A stretch of 64,000 nucleotides of DNA. Origin: DAOPZC01 sp035353175 (lineage in GTDB: Bacteria > Verrucomicrobiota > Kiritimatiellia > RFP12 > UBA1067). The DNA is taken from positions 1 to 64,000 of the forward strand of contig DAOPZC010000019.1 in the NCBI GenBank assembly GCA_035353175.1. Reading direction: 5' to 3'. Below the pieces are notes generated by a model. It was not told the origin of the DNA, did not search any database, and saw only the letters and a program-made list of their open reading frames with translations. Positions 34,611-42,905 of this stretch are shown piece after piece. How positions within the stretch are numbered: the first letter of the stretch is position 1; every line of letters starts with the position of its first letter. The position numbers and the translations under genes were made by a program.

Positions 34611-35597
34611 ATGCGGATTCTCGTGACGGGATCGGCGGGCTTCATCGGGTTCCATCTGACAGCCAGACTGCTGAGGGATGGCCACGAGGTCGCCGGGCTG
34701 GACAATTTCAATGCCTACTATGACGTGCGCCTGAAACGCGACCGCCAAGCGGTGTTGTCGGCTGCTTTTGCCGGGACGGGGCGTTTCCGTTTCTTTGAGA
34801 ACGATATCTGCGACTTGGCCGCTTTGAGCAGCGTCTTCGCAGCCTGCCGCCCCGACTGCGTGGTCAATCTGGCGGCGCAACCGGGAATGCGGGACTCTCT
34901 CCGGAACCCCTTCGCTTATCAGGCGGCGAATCTGGACGGTTTCCTGAACGTGTTGGAATGCTGCCGTCACGCGGCGGACAAGCCCCGGCTGCTGTACGCA
35001 TCGTCCTCTTCCGTCTACGGTTGTGACAATCCTTTGCCTTTCTCGGAAGAGCAGGCCGCGGATCATCCCATCAACCTCTACGCGGCCACGAAGAGGGCCA
35101 ATGAGCTGATGGCACACGCGTATACGCGCCTGTACGGCTTCCAGACTGTCGGGCTGCGTTTTTTCACGGTGTACGGGCCGTGGTATCGGCCGGACATGGC
35201 GATGTATCTCTTTGCCGACGCCATGGTGCGGGGCCAGCCGGTCCGGGTTTTCAACCGCGGCGAGATGCGGCGCGACTTCACCTATATCGACGACATCGTG
35301 GACGGCGTGGCGCGCTGTGTGGCCGCAGCCGGATTAGCGCCGTATGAGATTTTCAATATCGGGAACAGCCGTCCCGAACGGTTGGTGGATATGATCGGCC
35401 TGCTGGCGGATGCGCTGGGCGTGGCGCCGGTGTTCGAGTTTCTGCCGATGCAGGCCGGCGATCTGCCGGATACGTGGGCCAGAATCGACAAGTTGCGGGC
35501 GAAGACCGGCTATTCGCCGACGACGCCGCTGGCCGTCGGCGTCCCGAAATTTGCGGCGTGGTTCCGCGAGTATAGTCAGAAAACGATAACCGAGTGA
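34611..35597 (+). CDS. NAD-dependent epimerase, UDP-glucuronate 4-epimerase-like
   Basis: A 328-aa short-chain dehydrogenase/reductase of the extended family. It has the GSAGFIGFHL NAD loop near residue 7, ASSSSVYG with the catalytic Ser/Thr region, YAATKRANE (Tyr-x3-Lys), and LRFFTVYGPWYRPDMA. The last motif, with FNRGEMRRDFTYIDDIVDG, is characteristic of UDP-glucuronate 4-epimerases that make UDP-galacturonate for surface polysaccharide. Length and motif order are normal. GGAG lies 6 nt before ATG 34611. The next gene, waaA, overlaps its stop, consistent with a shared role in envelope polysaccharide or LPS synthesis. Confidence 0.85.
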   Translation: MRILVTGSAGFIGFHLTARLLRDGHEVAGLDNFNAYYDVRLKRDRQAVLSAAFAGTGRFRFFENDICDLAALSSVFAACRPDCVVNLAAQPGMRDSLRNPFAYQAANLDGFLNVLECCRHAADKPRLLYASSSSVYGCDNPLPFSEEQAADHPINLYAATKRANELMAHAYTRLYGFQTVGLRFFTVYGPWYRPDMAMYLFADAMVRGQPVRVFNRGEMRRDFTYIDDIVDGVARCVAAAGLAPYEIFNIGNSRPERLVDMIGLLADALGVAPVFEFLPMQAGDLPDTWARIDKLRAKTGYSPTTPLAVGVPKFAAWFREYSQKTITE

Positions 35598-36934
35598 ACG
35601 GATTGAACGGCATGAGATGGTGGATTTATAACCTGTTGTTCGCGGTGGCCTATGCGGTGATGCTGCCCCGTTTCCTGCTGCGCATGAAACGGCGCGGCGG
35701 CTATCGCAACCGGATGGGTGACCGGTTCGGACGATATCCCGACGAGGTGGCGCAGCGGTTGCGCCGGATGGAGCATGCGGTCTGGATCCATGCGGTGAGC
35801 GTGGGCGAAGTATATGTGGCAGGTCAGGTGATGCGCTCGTTGCGTGAGCGTTCCCCGGATATCCGGTTCGTCTTCAGCACGACCAGTTCGACGGGGTGGA
35901 AAGAGGCGGAAAAGCAGGTCGGGCCGGAGGACGTGCTCATGTATAACCCGCTTGATTTTCCCCTGTGCGTGAAGCGGTCTCTGGCTGCCGTGCGCCCGCG
36001 GGCGTTCATCCTGACGGAATCGGAGATCTGGCCCAATCTGATTCGGGCCTGCCGTCGGCGCGGGGTGCCGCTGTTCCTGGTCAACGCGCGGGTGTCCGAC
36101 CGGTCGGCGCCGGGGTACCGCCGGCTGCGTTTCTGGTTCGGCCCGGTCCTGCGGATGTTCACGGCGATTATGGCGCAGTCGGCGGCCGATAAACGGCGGC
36201 TGGTGGATGCGGGGGCCGATCCCGATCGTATTGAGGTGACCGGCAGTTTCAAATTCGATGTGGCCAACCGCAATCCCGTCAAGGAGCGGTCGGTGGCGGA
36301 ATTTCTGTCGCGGCACGATTGCGGCGGCGACCGCGTGGTTCTGCTGGGCGGTTCGACTTGGCCGGGCGAGGATGCGGTGCTGGTCGGGATTTACAAACGG
36401 TTGCGTGAACGGTACCCGACGCTGCGGCTGGTGATCGTGCCGCGCCATTTCGAGAAGGCTGACGCGGTGCAGACCGAGATCGAGAAGGCGGGGCTGGCAT
36501 GCGTGAGGAAAAGCCGCGATGACGGCCAGAGGCCGGCGGCCGAAGCCCGGAAACCGGAGGCGGGGAGCACGGTGGTTGTGGGCGATACGACAGGCGAACT
36601 GATGGGGTTCTACGGAAACGCCCAGATCGTGTTCGTCGGCAAGAGCTTATGTGAGCACGGGGCGCAGAACATGATCGAGCCATGCCTGTGCGGCGCGGCG
36701 ACGCTGGTGGGGCCCCACACCGAGAATTTCCGCCCCGTGATGTCGGACTTGCTGGAGGCCGGGGCGTTGATCCAGGTGCCGGACGCGGCGGCCTTGGAAC
36801 GGGAGGTCGAGCGTTTGGTTGCGGACGCCGCGGCGCGGCAGGCGCTGGGACAGAGGGGGGTGGCGGCGGTGCTGCGGCGCAAGGGCGTGGTGGCGCGCTG
36901 CGCGGACGTCTTGGCGCGCCGGATCGGGCGTTGA
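35594..36934 (+). CDS. waaA: 3-deoxy-D-manno-octulosonic acid (Kdo) transferase
   Basis: A 446-aa GT30-family protein that adds Kdo to lipid A at the inner membrane. It has an N-terminal anchor helix (WWIYNLLFAVAYAVMLPRFL), HAVSVGEVYVAGQV, FSTTSSTGWKEAEK, TESEIWPNLIRACRRRGVPL, GSFKFDV, GGSTWPGEDAVL and VFVGKSLCEHGAQNMIEPCL, all standard. The gene may start at GTG 35594, overlapping the epimerase stop, or at ATG 35612 (MRWWIYN), which removes six residues; neither has a strong ribosome site. Its presence is the best evidence in the window for an LPS-containing outer membrane. The C-terminal part is slightly longer than E. coli WaaA (425). Confidence 0.93.
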   Translation: MNGLNGMRWWIYNLLFAVAYAVMLPRFLLRMKRRGGYRNRMGDRFGRYPDEVAQRLRRMEHAVWIHAVSVGEVYVAGQVMRSLRERSPDIRFVFSTTSSTGWKEAEKQVGPEDVLMYNPLDFPLCVKRSLAAVRPRAFILTESEIWPNLIRACRRRGVPLFLVNARVSDRSAPGYRRLRFWFGPVLRMFTAIMAQSAADKRRLVDAGADPDRIEVTGSFKFDVANRNPVKERSVAEFLSRHDCGGDRVVLLGGSTWPGEDAVLVGIYKRLRERYPTLRLVIVPRHFEKADAVQTEIEKAGLACVRKSRDDGQRPAAEARKPEAGSTVVVGDTTGELMGFYGNAQIVFVGKSLCEHGAQNMIEPCLCGAATLVGPHTENFRPVMSDLLEAGALIQVPDAAALEREVERLVADAAARQALGQRGVAAVLRRKGVVARCADVLARRIGR

Positions 36935-36943
36935 AACGAAGGG

Positions 36944-36973
36944 TTGGCCGATTCAAAACAGGCTTGCTATACT
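36944..36973 (+). promoter_or_regulatory. Sigma-70-type promoter placed for a leaderless mRNA
   Basis: TTGGCC (36944-36949), an 18-bp spacer and TGC-TATACT (extended -10; hexamer 36968-36973). The -10 ends only 6 nt before ATG 36980, so the predicted start of transcription coincides with the start codon. Confidence 0.6.
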
Positions 36974-36979
36974 GTCGGC

Positions 36980-37765
36980 ATGAATTCTTTATGGGATCAA
37001 CACGAGTGTGTGGTCGGGCAGGTCTATACCTGCGCGGTCGCCCAGTTGCGGCTTTGGCTTGCGCGAAACAGCCAGGGCTGGCAAGTGGCGGCCCGGCATG
37101 TGGCCGAGAGCGTGTTTGAGCCCTTGCACGAAACCGCCGAGGAGCCGGAGTGGCTCGAATGGCAGCGTTTCGTGACGCCGTCGGCGTCGTCGACCGTTCA
37201 TCTCGTGCCGGTGTTGCCGGATCGTCCCGTGGTGAGCCGTCCTGAGGCGCGGATCGAGATCGCGCCGCGGCACAAGGGCCGTTTCTTCGTGACGATTCCC
37301 GTGTGGCTGCGCGTGCAGGTGAATCAGCCTTCCCCGGTGACGGTGTGCGAGTTTCCGACGCGCGTGCTTTCGAAAACCTGGTTCGGACATCCGTCGGAGC
37401 CGGGCGAGATTGCGTATGCGTTGACGACGCGGGCCCGGCAGGAGTTGCATGAGCTGACGGACGTGGAGGGCCGTGCGATCTGTCCGCTGTTGCTGGAGAA
37501 CGACACGCACGAGGCGCTGGTGTTCGCGCAGTTGCTGCTGAGCGTGCGGCATATGAGCGTGTACCAGGCGGAGGACGGGAAGCTGTGGACGAACGAGTGC
37601 CGGCTGGGCTACACGGGCAGCATTTTTCCGGCCTCGCTGACGTTCGGCCGGACGGCGCCGGAACCGGCGACGCACTCGCGGTTGGTCTCGGGTTCGCGTG
37701 AGACGCCGGCATACGGTCTGACCGCCCGCGTGATCGCGAACGCGATTTTTAAGCCGCAATTTTGA
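36980..37765 (+). CDS. DUF432-like protein paired with MscS
   Basis: A 261-aa predicted soluble protein. Its centre (HLVPVLPDRPVV, GRFFVTIPVWLRVQV, CEFPTRVLSKTWFGHPSEPG, EIAYALTTRARQE) matches the layout I associate with DUF432: P-x-x-P strand, a fP-v-l strand and an LS-TWFG-type segment followed by a Y-ltT-R motif. DUF432 genes are commonly found beside MscS channels, and an MscS gene begins 15 nt downstream. It may therefore tune the channel, but its function is not known. ATG 36980 has no ribosome site and lies 6 nt after an extended -10, suggesting leaderless translation. An upstream TTG start at 36944 would overlap the -35 element and is unlikely. Confidence 0.62.
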   Translation: MNSLWDQHECVVGQVYTCAVAQLRLWLARNSQGWQVAARHVAESVFEPLHETAEEPEWLEWQRFVTPSASSTVHLVPVLPDRPVVSRPEARIEIAPRHKGRFFVTIPVWLRVQVNQPSPVTVCEFPTRVLSKTWFGHPSEPGEIAYALTTRARQELHELTDVEGRAICPLLLENDTHEALVFAQLLLSVRHMSVYQAEDGKLWTNECRLGYTGSIFPASLTFGRTAPEPATHSRLVSGSRETPAYGLTARVIANAIFKPQF

Positions 37766-37780
37766 CCGGAGATGGAGCCG

Positions 37781-38587
37781 ATGAAAGTGGATATCTCCAA
37801 ATTGAATGAGGTGCTGACCGACTACGCGCTGCCGTTCTTCGGGATCTGCGCGTGGCTGATTTTCGGCGTGTGGGTCTCGTCCTTCCTCGCGCGGCTGCTG
37901 TATAACGGATTGTCGCACCGGCTGGGCGCGGATAAGGCGCGTGCCGTATCAAAGGCTTTCAAGGTCCTGCTCATCGTGCTGTTTGTGTTCTCGCTGATCC
38001 GCGGCGTGGGCGTGGACATCACGGCGGTTTTGGGCGCGGCAGGGGTGGCGGGCGTGGCGATCGGCTTCGCTTCGCAGACCAGCCTCTCGAATCTGATCAG
38101 CGGGCTGTTCCTTGTGCTGGAACGGCCGTTCAAGATCGGCGACTGGATCGAGGTGGACGGGTCTGACGGATATGTGCACAGCATCGAGCTGCTGTCCACC
38201 TATATCCGCACGTTCGATAACCGATTGATCCGCGTGCCGAACGAAATGCTGGCCAAGTCGAAGCTGGTCAACTATACCCATTATCCGATCCGGAGGTTGG
38301 ACCTTGAACTCAGCGTGGCCTACAAAGAGGACGCTGCGCACGTGATGCGGATCCTGAGGGATGTGGTGATCGCCAACCCGGAGTGCTTTAATGAGCCGGA
38401 ACCGCTGGTCGTTTTCAAAGGCTTCGGCGAGTCTTCGATGCAGTTCCTGCTCGCGGTCTGGGTGGACCGGCACGAGCTGACGGCGACGCGGACGTCGGTG
38501 ATGAAAGACATCAAAGAACGGTTCGACCGCGAGGGCATCGATTTGCCGTACCAGCGGATGAGGATGAAAGATGGCACCGGCGTGTGA
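37781..38587 (+). CDS. Small-conductance mechanosensitive channel, MscS family
   Basis: A 268-aa inner-membrane protein with three N-terminal hydrophobic segments. The pore helix VDITAVLGAAGVAGVAIGFA and following SQTSLSNLISGLFLVLERPF give the conserved Gly/Ala-packed TM3 and the kinked amphipathic helix. The beta domain (FKIGDWIEVDGSDGYVHSIE, then IRVPNEMLAKSKLVNYTHYP) follows. It opens under membrane tension to release solutes on osmotic downshift. ATG 37781 is preferred to ATG 37772 because GGAG lies 9 nt upstream of it. It is co-transcribed with the DUF432-like gene and is a compact, MscS-length member rather than an MscK type. Confidence 0.93.
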   Translation: MKVDISKLNEVLTDYALPFFGICAWLIFGVWVSSFLARLLYNGLSHRLGADKARAVSKAFKVLLIVLFVFSLIRGVGVDITAVLGAAGVAGVAIGFASQTSLSNLISGLFLVLERPFKIGDWIEVDGSDGYVHSIELLSTYIRTFDNRLIRVPNEMLAKSKLVNYTHYPIRRLDLELSVAYKEDAAHVMRILRDVVIANPECFNEPEPLVVFKGFGESSMQFLLAVWVDRHELTATRTSVMKDIKERFDREGIDLPYQRMRMKDGTGV

Positions 38588-38616
38588 CGGGGGCTGTGAA
38601 AAGGTTCGAGTGATCT

Positions 38617-40992
38617 ATGGTCAAAGGTTTGGATAAAGGTCTGTTGCGGGTGGCCGTCTACGTGGCGGCAAGTCTGATGTTCGGGGCGCTGCCCGCGGTC
38701 TGGCTTCGCATTCTGGATGCCGTGGCGGGACGGACGGTCTACAGTCTGGCGGCCTGTGCGGCGCTGGTGATACTGGGTGTGGCGGCCGGGTATGGCCTGG
38801 CGGCTTGGCTGTTCAGGAAAATCCGTTACCCCGTCGCCGTGCTCTGCGCCGTGTTTGTTCTGACCGGTTGTTTTCTGGTGTTGCAGCTGATCGCGGCTTC
38901 GGGTGTCGTCGCCGGGTGGCAACGGATTTTGAATGACCTGTCCCGGACGGTCGGGCAGTACGGGGTGACGCTGGGAAAAACCGTCGCTTTTTTCGTGCTG
39001 GTGCCGTCGGTCTTGGCCGGGTGTGCGGTCCGCCTGTCGTTGCAGACGTATCTGCGTTCGCCCGCGCGGCAGCAGGGGCAGGCGTTCACCCTGATGTTGC
39101 TGTTGTGCGTGTTGCCCGCAGGATTAGGATATGCGTCCGCGGCGGGTTTTCTTGTTCCGCTCGCCGGGGTCGAGGGCGCGTTGCGCTTCGCGGCGCTATG
39201 GTTCGGTGCCCTGGCGTCGTTGGCGCTGGCGCGCGGGTTGTGGTCGGTCCTGCCTTTCGCAGTGGTTGCGGGGCTTCTGGCGGTGTTGAATCCCGCCGGC
39301 CGCGCGTCGGTGTTGACGGACGGCATCTTCAGCCGGCTGGTCCACCGCGACAGCGGGTTCGCGCGCGGGACGCCGATGTTCAGCCATCACACGCGGCATC
39401 ATACGGTGACCGTGTATGACGATCATGACTATCGGTTCGTGTTCGCGCTGGACGGACGGCCGGTTCTGTTCGGCAACCGCTTCCACACGGCGCGGACGTT
39501 GACGGGATACATCCCGCTGTTGCTGCGCCCGGCCTGCAAGAAGGCGGCGGTCTTCGGTCCGGATGCCGGGCTTTATCTGCCGTTCTTCAAGCGGGCGGGC
39601 GTCGAGGACCTCGCGTATGCGGGGGCTGATGCGGATGTCGTGAAACTGGCGTTGGCGGCCGACGTTTATGTGGCCGGCGAAGATGCGGATGCCGAACGGA
39701 CCGTGCGCCCGGGAGCGACGCTCGCGGCGAAAGAGGCCTATGATCTGGTGCTTCTCGCCTCGGAGCCCGTGTGGATGCGCGGAACGCGCAGGGCATATAG
39801 CCGGGGCCTGTTCAGACAGTGCCGCGGCGCGTTGTCGGCCGACGGGCTTGTGGCCTTGCATTTGGATGCGAGGGTGTTGTCGCCGGCGCGGTTCGCGGCG
39901 ATCGCACGGCTTTTCGCTGCGGAGTTTCCGGAGATGCAAGTCTGGTGCACGGGGGCGTATGACTGGTTGCTGGTGGGCGGAAACAAGCCCCTGCGGGTGC
40001 CCGCGGACAAGATGCTGGGGCTTTTCGAGCGGGAGGCGGTGATCCGGGACTTCGCGCGCGCGGGCATCTTATCGATGCCGGAGGTCCTGGCCTGTCTGCT
40101 CTGCGATGGAACGGGTCTGGCTCCGTGGCTGGAACGGACGGGGAGCCAGACGGCTTGGGAAGCCGCGTGGCGGGCTCCGCTGACCGTTTTTGGCGCGGGT
40201 GCTCCGGCGTTGACGCCGAGCGTTTTAGAGACGTGCCGCCAGCGGAAGGCGGGGTGGATGTTGCCGGGTGCCTTGGAAGAGGGCGTGTATCTGGCGATCC
40301 AGGCCAAGACGGAGAAGTGCGTGGGTGCCCGCGCTTCGGCCGTGATCGCGTTGGCGGAGACGGCGAAAGGATTGGGGGACGCGGGGCTTGCCGCGGCACG
40401 GACGGCCGCCAAACTCAATTCCCGCGACGTGCTGCTGCTGCACCTGTCTGAAAACTTGGATCTTGAAGGGCGTCGGCGCATTGCGATCGGCGAGTATAAG
40501 GGTGCGCTGCGGTGCTACGAGAACCTGCTGTCGTTCTCGCCGGGAATGGCGCGGGCGCATTACGGCATGGGGTACTGTCTCCGTGCGGGCGGGGAGAACG
40601 AGAACGCCTACCTGCATTTCGCGCGTGCCGTTGCGGCCGCCCCCGAGCAGACGGGGTACCGCATGGAACTGGCTCAGATTTCTCTGTCCGTCGGTGAATT
40701 CCGGGAGGCCGACCGCCAGTATCAGGAAGTGCTGAAGCGCGAGCCGGCCAACGCGGAAGCGCTTTTCCTGTATGCCAAGGGTCTGGCGCTCAAGGGCCGC
40801 CCCGATAAGGATTTGACGAAAGCGCTCAAACTGGCGGAACAGGCATGCAAACTGACCGACTGGAACAACAAGGAGTACGCTTTTGGCCTCGCCGACCTCT
40901 ATATGGACGCCGGACGCGTGATGGAGGGCATGGGACTCAAACGGTGCCTGAAGGAGGGTGTCAAGCCGGGATCCGGCAACGGGGAGAAGTGA
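38617..40992 (+). CDS. Membrane spermidine-synthase-like domain fused to C-terminal TPRs
   Basis: A 791-aa protein. Residues about 10-230 contain about seven hydrophobic helices. Residues about 255-440 resemble a spermidine-synthase fold: HHTVTVYDDHDYRFVFALDG, HTARTLTGYIPLLLRP and AAVFGPDAGLYLPFFKRAGV. The usual GGGDG SAM-binding loop is here FGPDAG, so catalysis is doubtful. Residues about 610-780 are TPR units (ALRCYENLLSFSPGMARAHY, EADRQYQEVLKREPANAEAL). Similar membrane spermidine-synthase-like/TPR proteins are found in several bacteria without a known function. AAAGG precedes ATG 38617. The rest of the local context (MscS, sulfatase) gives no further clue. Confidence 0.7.
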   Translation: MVKGLDKGLLRVAVYVAASLMFGALPAVWLRILDAVAGRTVYSLAACAALVILGVAAGYGLAAWLFRKIRYPVAVLCAVFVLTGCFLVLQLIAASGVVAGWQRILNDLSRTVGQYGVTLGKTVAFFVLVPSVLAGCAVRLSLQTYLRSPARQQGQAFTLMLLLCVLPAGLGYASAAGFLVPLAGVEGALRFAALWFGALASLALARGLWSVLPFAVVAGLLAVLNPAGRASVLTDGIFSRLVHRDSGFARGTPMFSHHTRHHTVTVYDDHDYRFVFALDGRPVLFGNRFHTARTLTGYIPLLLRPACKKAAVFGPDAGLYLPFFKRAGVEDLAYAGADADVVKLALAADVYVAGEDADAERTVRPGATLAAKEAYDLVLLASEPVWMRGTRRAYSRGLFRQCRGALSADGLVALHLDARVLSPARFAAIARLFAAEFPEMQVWCTGAYDWLLVGGNKPLRVPADKMLGLFEREAVIRDFARAGILSMPEVLACLLCDGTGLAPWLERTGSQTAWEAAWRAPLTVFGAGAPALTPSVLETCRQRKAGWMLPGALEEGVYLAIQAKTEKCVGARASAVIALAETAKGLGDAGLAAARTAAKLNSRDVLLLHLSENLDLEGRRRIAIGEYKGALRCYENLLSFSPGMARAHYGMGYCLRAGGENENAYLHFARAVAAAPEQTGYRMELAQISLSVGEFREADRQYQEVLKREPANAEALFLYAKGLALKGRPDKDLTKALKLAEQACKLTDWNNKEYAFGLADLYMDAGRVMEGMGLKRCLKEGVKPGSGNGEK

Positions 40993-41019
40993 GGCCATGT
41001 TAAGAAAGGGCGGGTGCGA

Positions 41020-42615
41020 ATGAACGGGATTCGTTTTCTTCTCGTTGCGGGGGGTATGGCCGCAGCCGTGGGGATGCCATTGGCGGCGGGCGGGGAAACC
41101 GCAAGGCCGCGCCCGACAAACATCGTGCTGATCCTCGCCGACGACTTGGGGTGGGGGGACGTCTCCTGTTACGGCGCGAAGGCGGTGGCGACGCCGAACG
41201 TCGACCGGCTGGCCCGCGAGGGCCTGCGCTTCACGGACGCGCACGCCTCGGCGGCGACTTGCACCCCGACCCGCTATGCGCTTCTGACGGGGGAATACGC
41301 TTGGCGCAAGAAAGGGACCGGTATCGCGACCGGCGACGCGGCGCTGCTGATTGAGCCGGGGCGTGCGACGCTGCCGTCGGTGCTGAAGCGTTCCGGATAC
41401 ACGACGGGGGTGGTCGGCAAATGGCATTTGGGGCTAGGCCGCGGGCCTGGCAAGACTGATTGGAACACGGAGATCGTGCCGGGGCCGCGCGAGATCGGCT
41501 TCGATTATTCGTTCCTGATTCCCGCGACAGGGGACCGCACGCCTTGCGTCTATGTCGAAAATCAGCGCGTCGTGGGACTCGATCCGGCGGACCCCATCCA
41601 GGTTAACTACAAGCTGAAAGAGGACAATTATCCCGGAGAACCCGACGGACGCAGGGATCGCGCGTCGCTTAAGTTGGACTGGGACTACGGGCACCATTAC
41701 GCGGTGGTCAACGGCATCGGACGCATCGGGTACATGACCGGAGGCAAGAAGGCCCGCTGGGTGGACGAGGAGATGGCTGACACGCTGGCTGCGAAAGGGG
41801 CGGCGTTCATCGAGCGCAACAAAGACAAGCCGTTCTTTCTCTACTTCGCCACCCACGACATCCACGTGCCGCGCGTGCCGCATCCGCGTTTCGTCGGCAA
41901 GACGGCGATGGGCGCCCGCGGGGACGCCATCGTCCAGTTCGACTATCAGGTGGGCGCGATTCTCGGCGCGTTGGACGCGTGCGGCCTGTCTGAGGATACC
42001 CTGGTGATTTTGAGCAGCGACAATGGCCCTGTCTTGAACGACGGCTATAAAGATCAGGCCGTCGAGAAATTGGGCTCGCACCGCCCTGCGGGACAATTTC
42101 GAGGACACAAATACAGTGCCTACGAAGGCGGAACGCGCGTGCCGTTCTTGGCGAGGTGGCCGAAGCAGATCAAGGCGGGTGGCGAAAGCGCCGCGCTGGT
42201 CAGCCTCGTGGACTGCGTGGCAACCGTTGCGGCGCTCACGGGGCAGACGCTTTCGTCTGCCGACGCGCCAGACAGCTTCGACTTTTCGGGCGTCTTACGC
42301 GATCCGTCTTCCACGGCACGTAAAACCTTCATCGCGCAGGACCCCGTGCTATCGGTGCGCGAAGGGGCGTGGAAGTTCATTCCCGAAAACGGACGCAAAG
42401 ACGGCTTCAAGAGCCCAGACTCGGGGCTGCTGGGCGATCCTGACGCCTTCGTCAAGGGGGCGCACGACCCCGGCAACGGGAGCGTGCCGCAGCTGTACGA
42501 CACGGCCGCAGACCCGCGGGAGATGGAGAACCTCGCCGGCCAGCAGCCCGCGCGCGTCGCGGCGATGCGCGCGTTTCTTGAGAGGGCCAAGGCCGACGGG
42601 CGCACGCGGCCGTGA
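41020..42615 (+). CDS. Secreted S1-family sulfatase (arylsulfatase-like)
   Basis: A 531-aa protein with a signal peptide spanning residues 1-25. The N-terminal metal site is NIVLILADDLGWGD. The formylglycine motif is C81-T-P-T-R, with the converted cysteine followed by YALLTG. Further family residues include GKWHLG, the FLYFATHDIHVPRVPHPRF strand and SSDNGPVL. CTPTR fits the C-x-P/A-x-R rule for oxygen-independent or FGE-type maturation, so an activating enzyme must exist elsewhere; the SUMF1 protein at 8624 is secreted and has atypical cysteines. It probably removes sulfate esters from a carbohydrate. ATG 41020 has AAAGGG nearby; the in-frame GTG 6 nt upstream is less likely. Confidence 0.92.
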   Translation: MNGIRFLLVAGGMAAAVGMPLAAGGETARPRPTNIVLILADDLGWGDVSCYGAKAVATPNVDRLAREGLRFTDAHASAATCTPTRYALLTGEYAWRKKGTGIATGDAALLIEPGRATLPSVLKRSGYTTGVVGKWHLGLGRGPGKTDWNTEIVPGPREIGFDYSFLIPATGDRTPCVYVENQRVVGLDPADPIQVNYKLKEDNYPGEPDGRRDRASLKLDWDYGHHYAVVNGIGRIGYMTGGKKARWVDEEMADTLAAKGAAFIERNKDKPFFLYFATHDIHVPRVPHPRFVGKTAMGARGDAIVQFDYQVGAILGALDACGLSEDTLVILSSDNGPVLNDGYKDQAVEKLGSHRPAGQFRGHKYSAYEGGTRVPFLARWPKQIKAGGESAALVSLVDCVATVAALTGQTLSSADAPDSFDFSGVLRDPSSTARKTFIAQDPVLSVREGAWKFIPENGRKDGFKSPDSGLLGDPDAFVKGAHDPGNGSVPQLYDTAADPREMENLAGQQPARVAAMRAFLERAKADGRTRP

Positions 42616-42755
42616 GCAGGGCCGACGCATCTAAATTCTTGCCGGCACGGCATTTCACCCGCGATAGTGGCCAATTGATCTCACTTTGCATGTGCCAGGA
42701 GTATGTGAGTCAAAGTGCCGCGAGAGTCGGCTTGACGGATTACGATTACAAGCAT

Positions 42756-42794
42756 GATTAAGATTACGAAGGGGCCAGAGCCGTAATCTTAATC
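42756..42794. repeat. Hairpin-forming GATTA-type intergenic repeat (copy 2)
   Basis: GATTAAGATTACG (42756-42768) and CGTAATCTTAATC (42782-42794) are perfect 13-bp inverted arms around a 13-nt loop. GATTACGATTAC just upstream (42738-42749) extends the array. The arm sequence matches the copy at 29573-29621. Confidence 0.65.
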
Positions 42795-42888
42795 CTTCCC
42801 ACAACCGCAATTCTGATTCAATGGGCCAAATTTAAGAGGCGTCGGCCCTGCGGCCGCGTGGGTTCCGGATGGTGGCTGTCGGGGATGT

Positions 42889-42898
42889 TTGGTACACT
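42889..42898 (+). promoter_or_regulatory. Extended -10 directly before srkA
   Basis: TGG-TACACT (hexamer 42893-42898) ends 7 nt before ATG 42906, with no ribosome site in between and only a weak -35. It predicts a leaderless srkA mRNA. Confidence 0.45.
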
Positions 42899-42905
42899 TC
42901 TCCGG

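Larger units (their letters stand above)
42616..42905. other. 290-bp intergenic region with a repeat and a promoter
   Basis: It holds no gene. It contains the GATTA-type hairpin at 42756-42794 and, at its right end, the TGG-TACACT extended -10 directly before srkA. An inverted pair CACTTTG/CAAAGTG (around 42683-42717) brackets a 20-nt loop. Confidence 0.5.
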
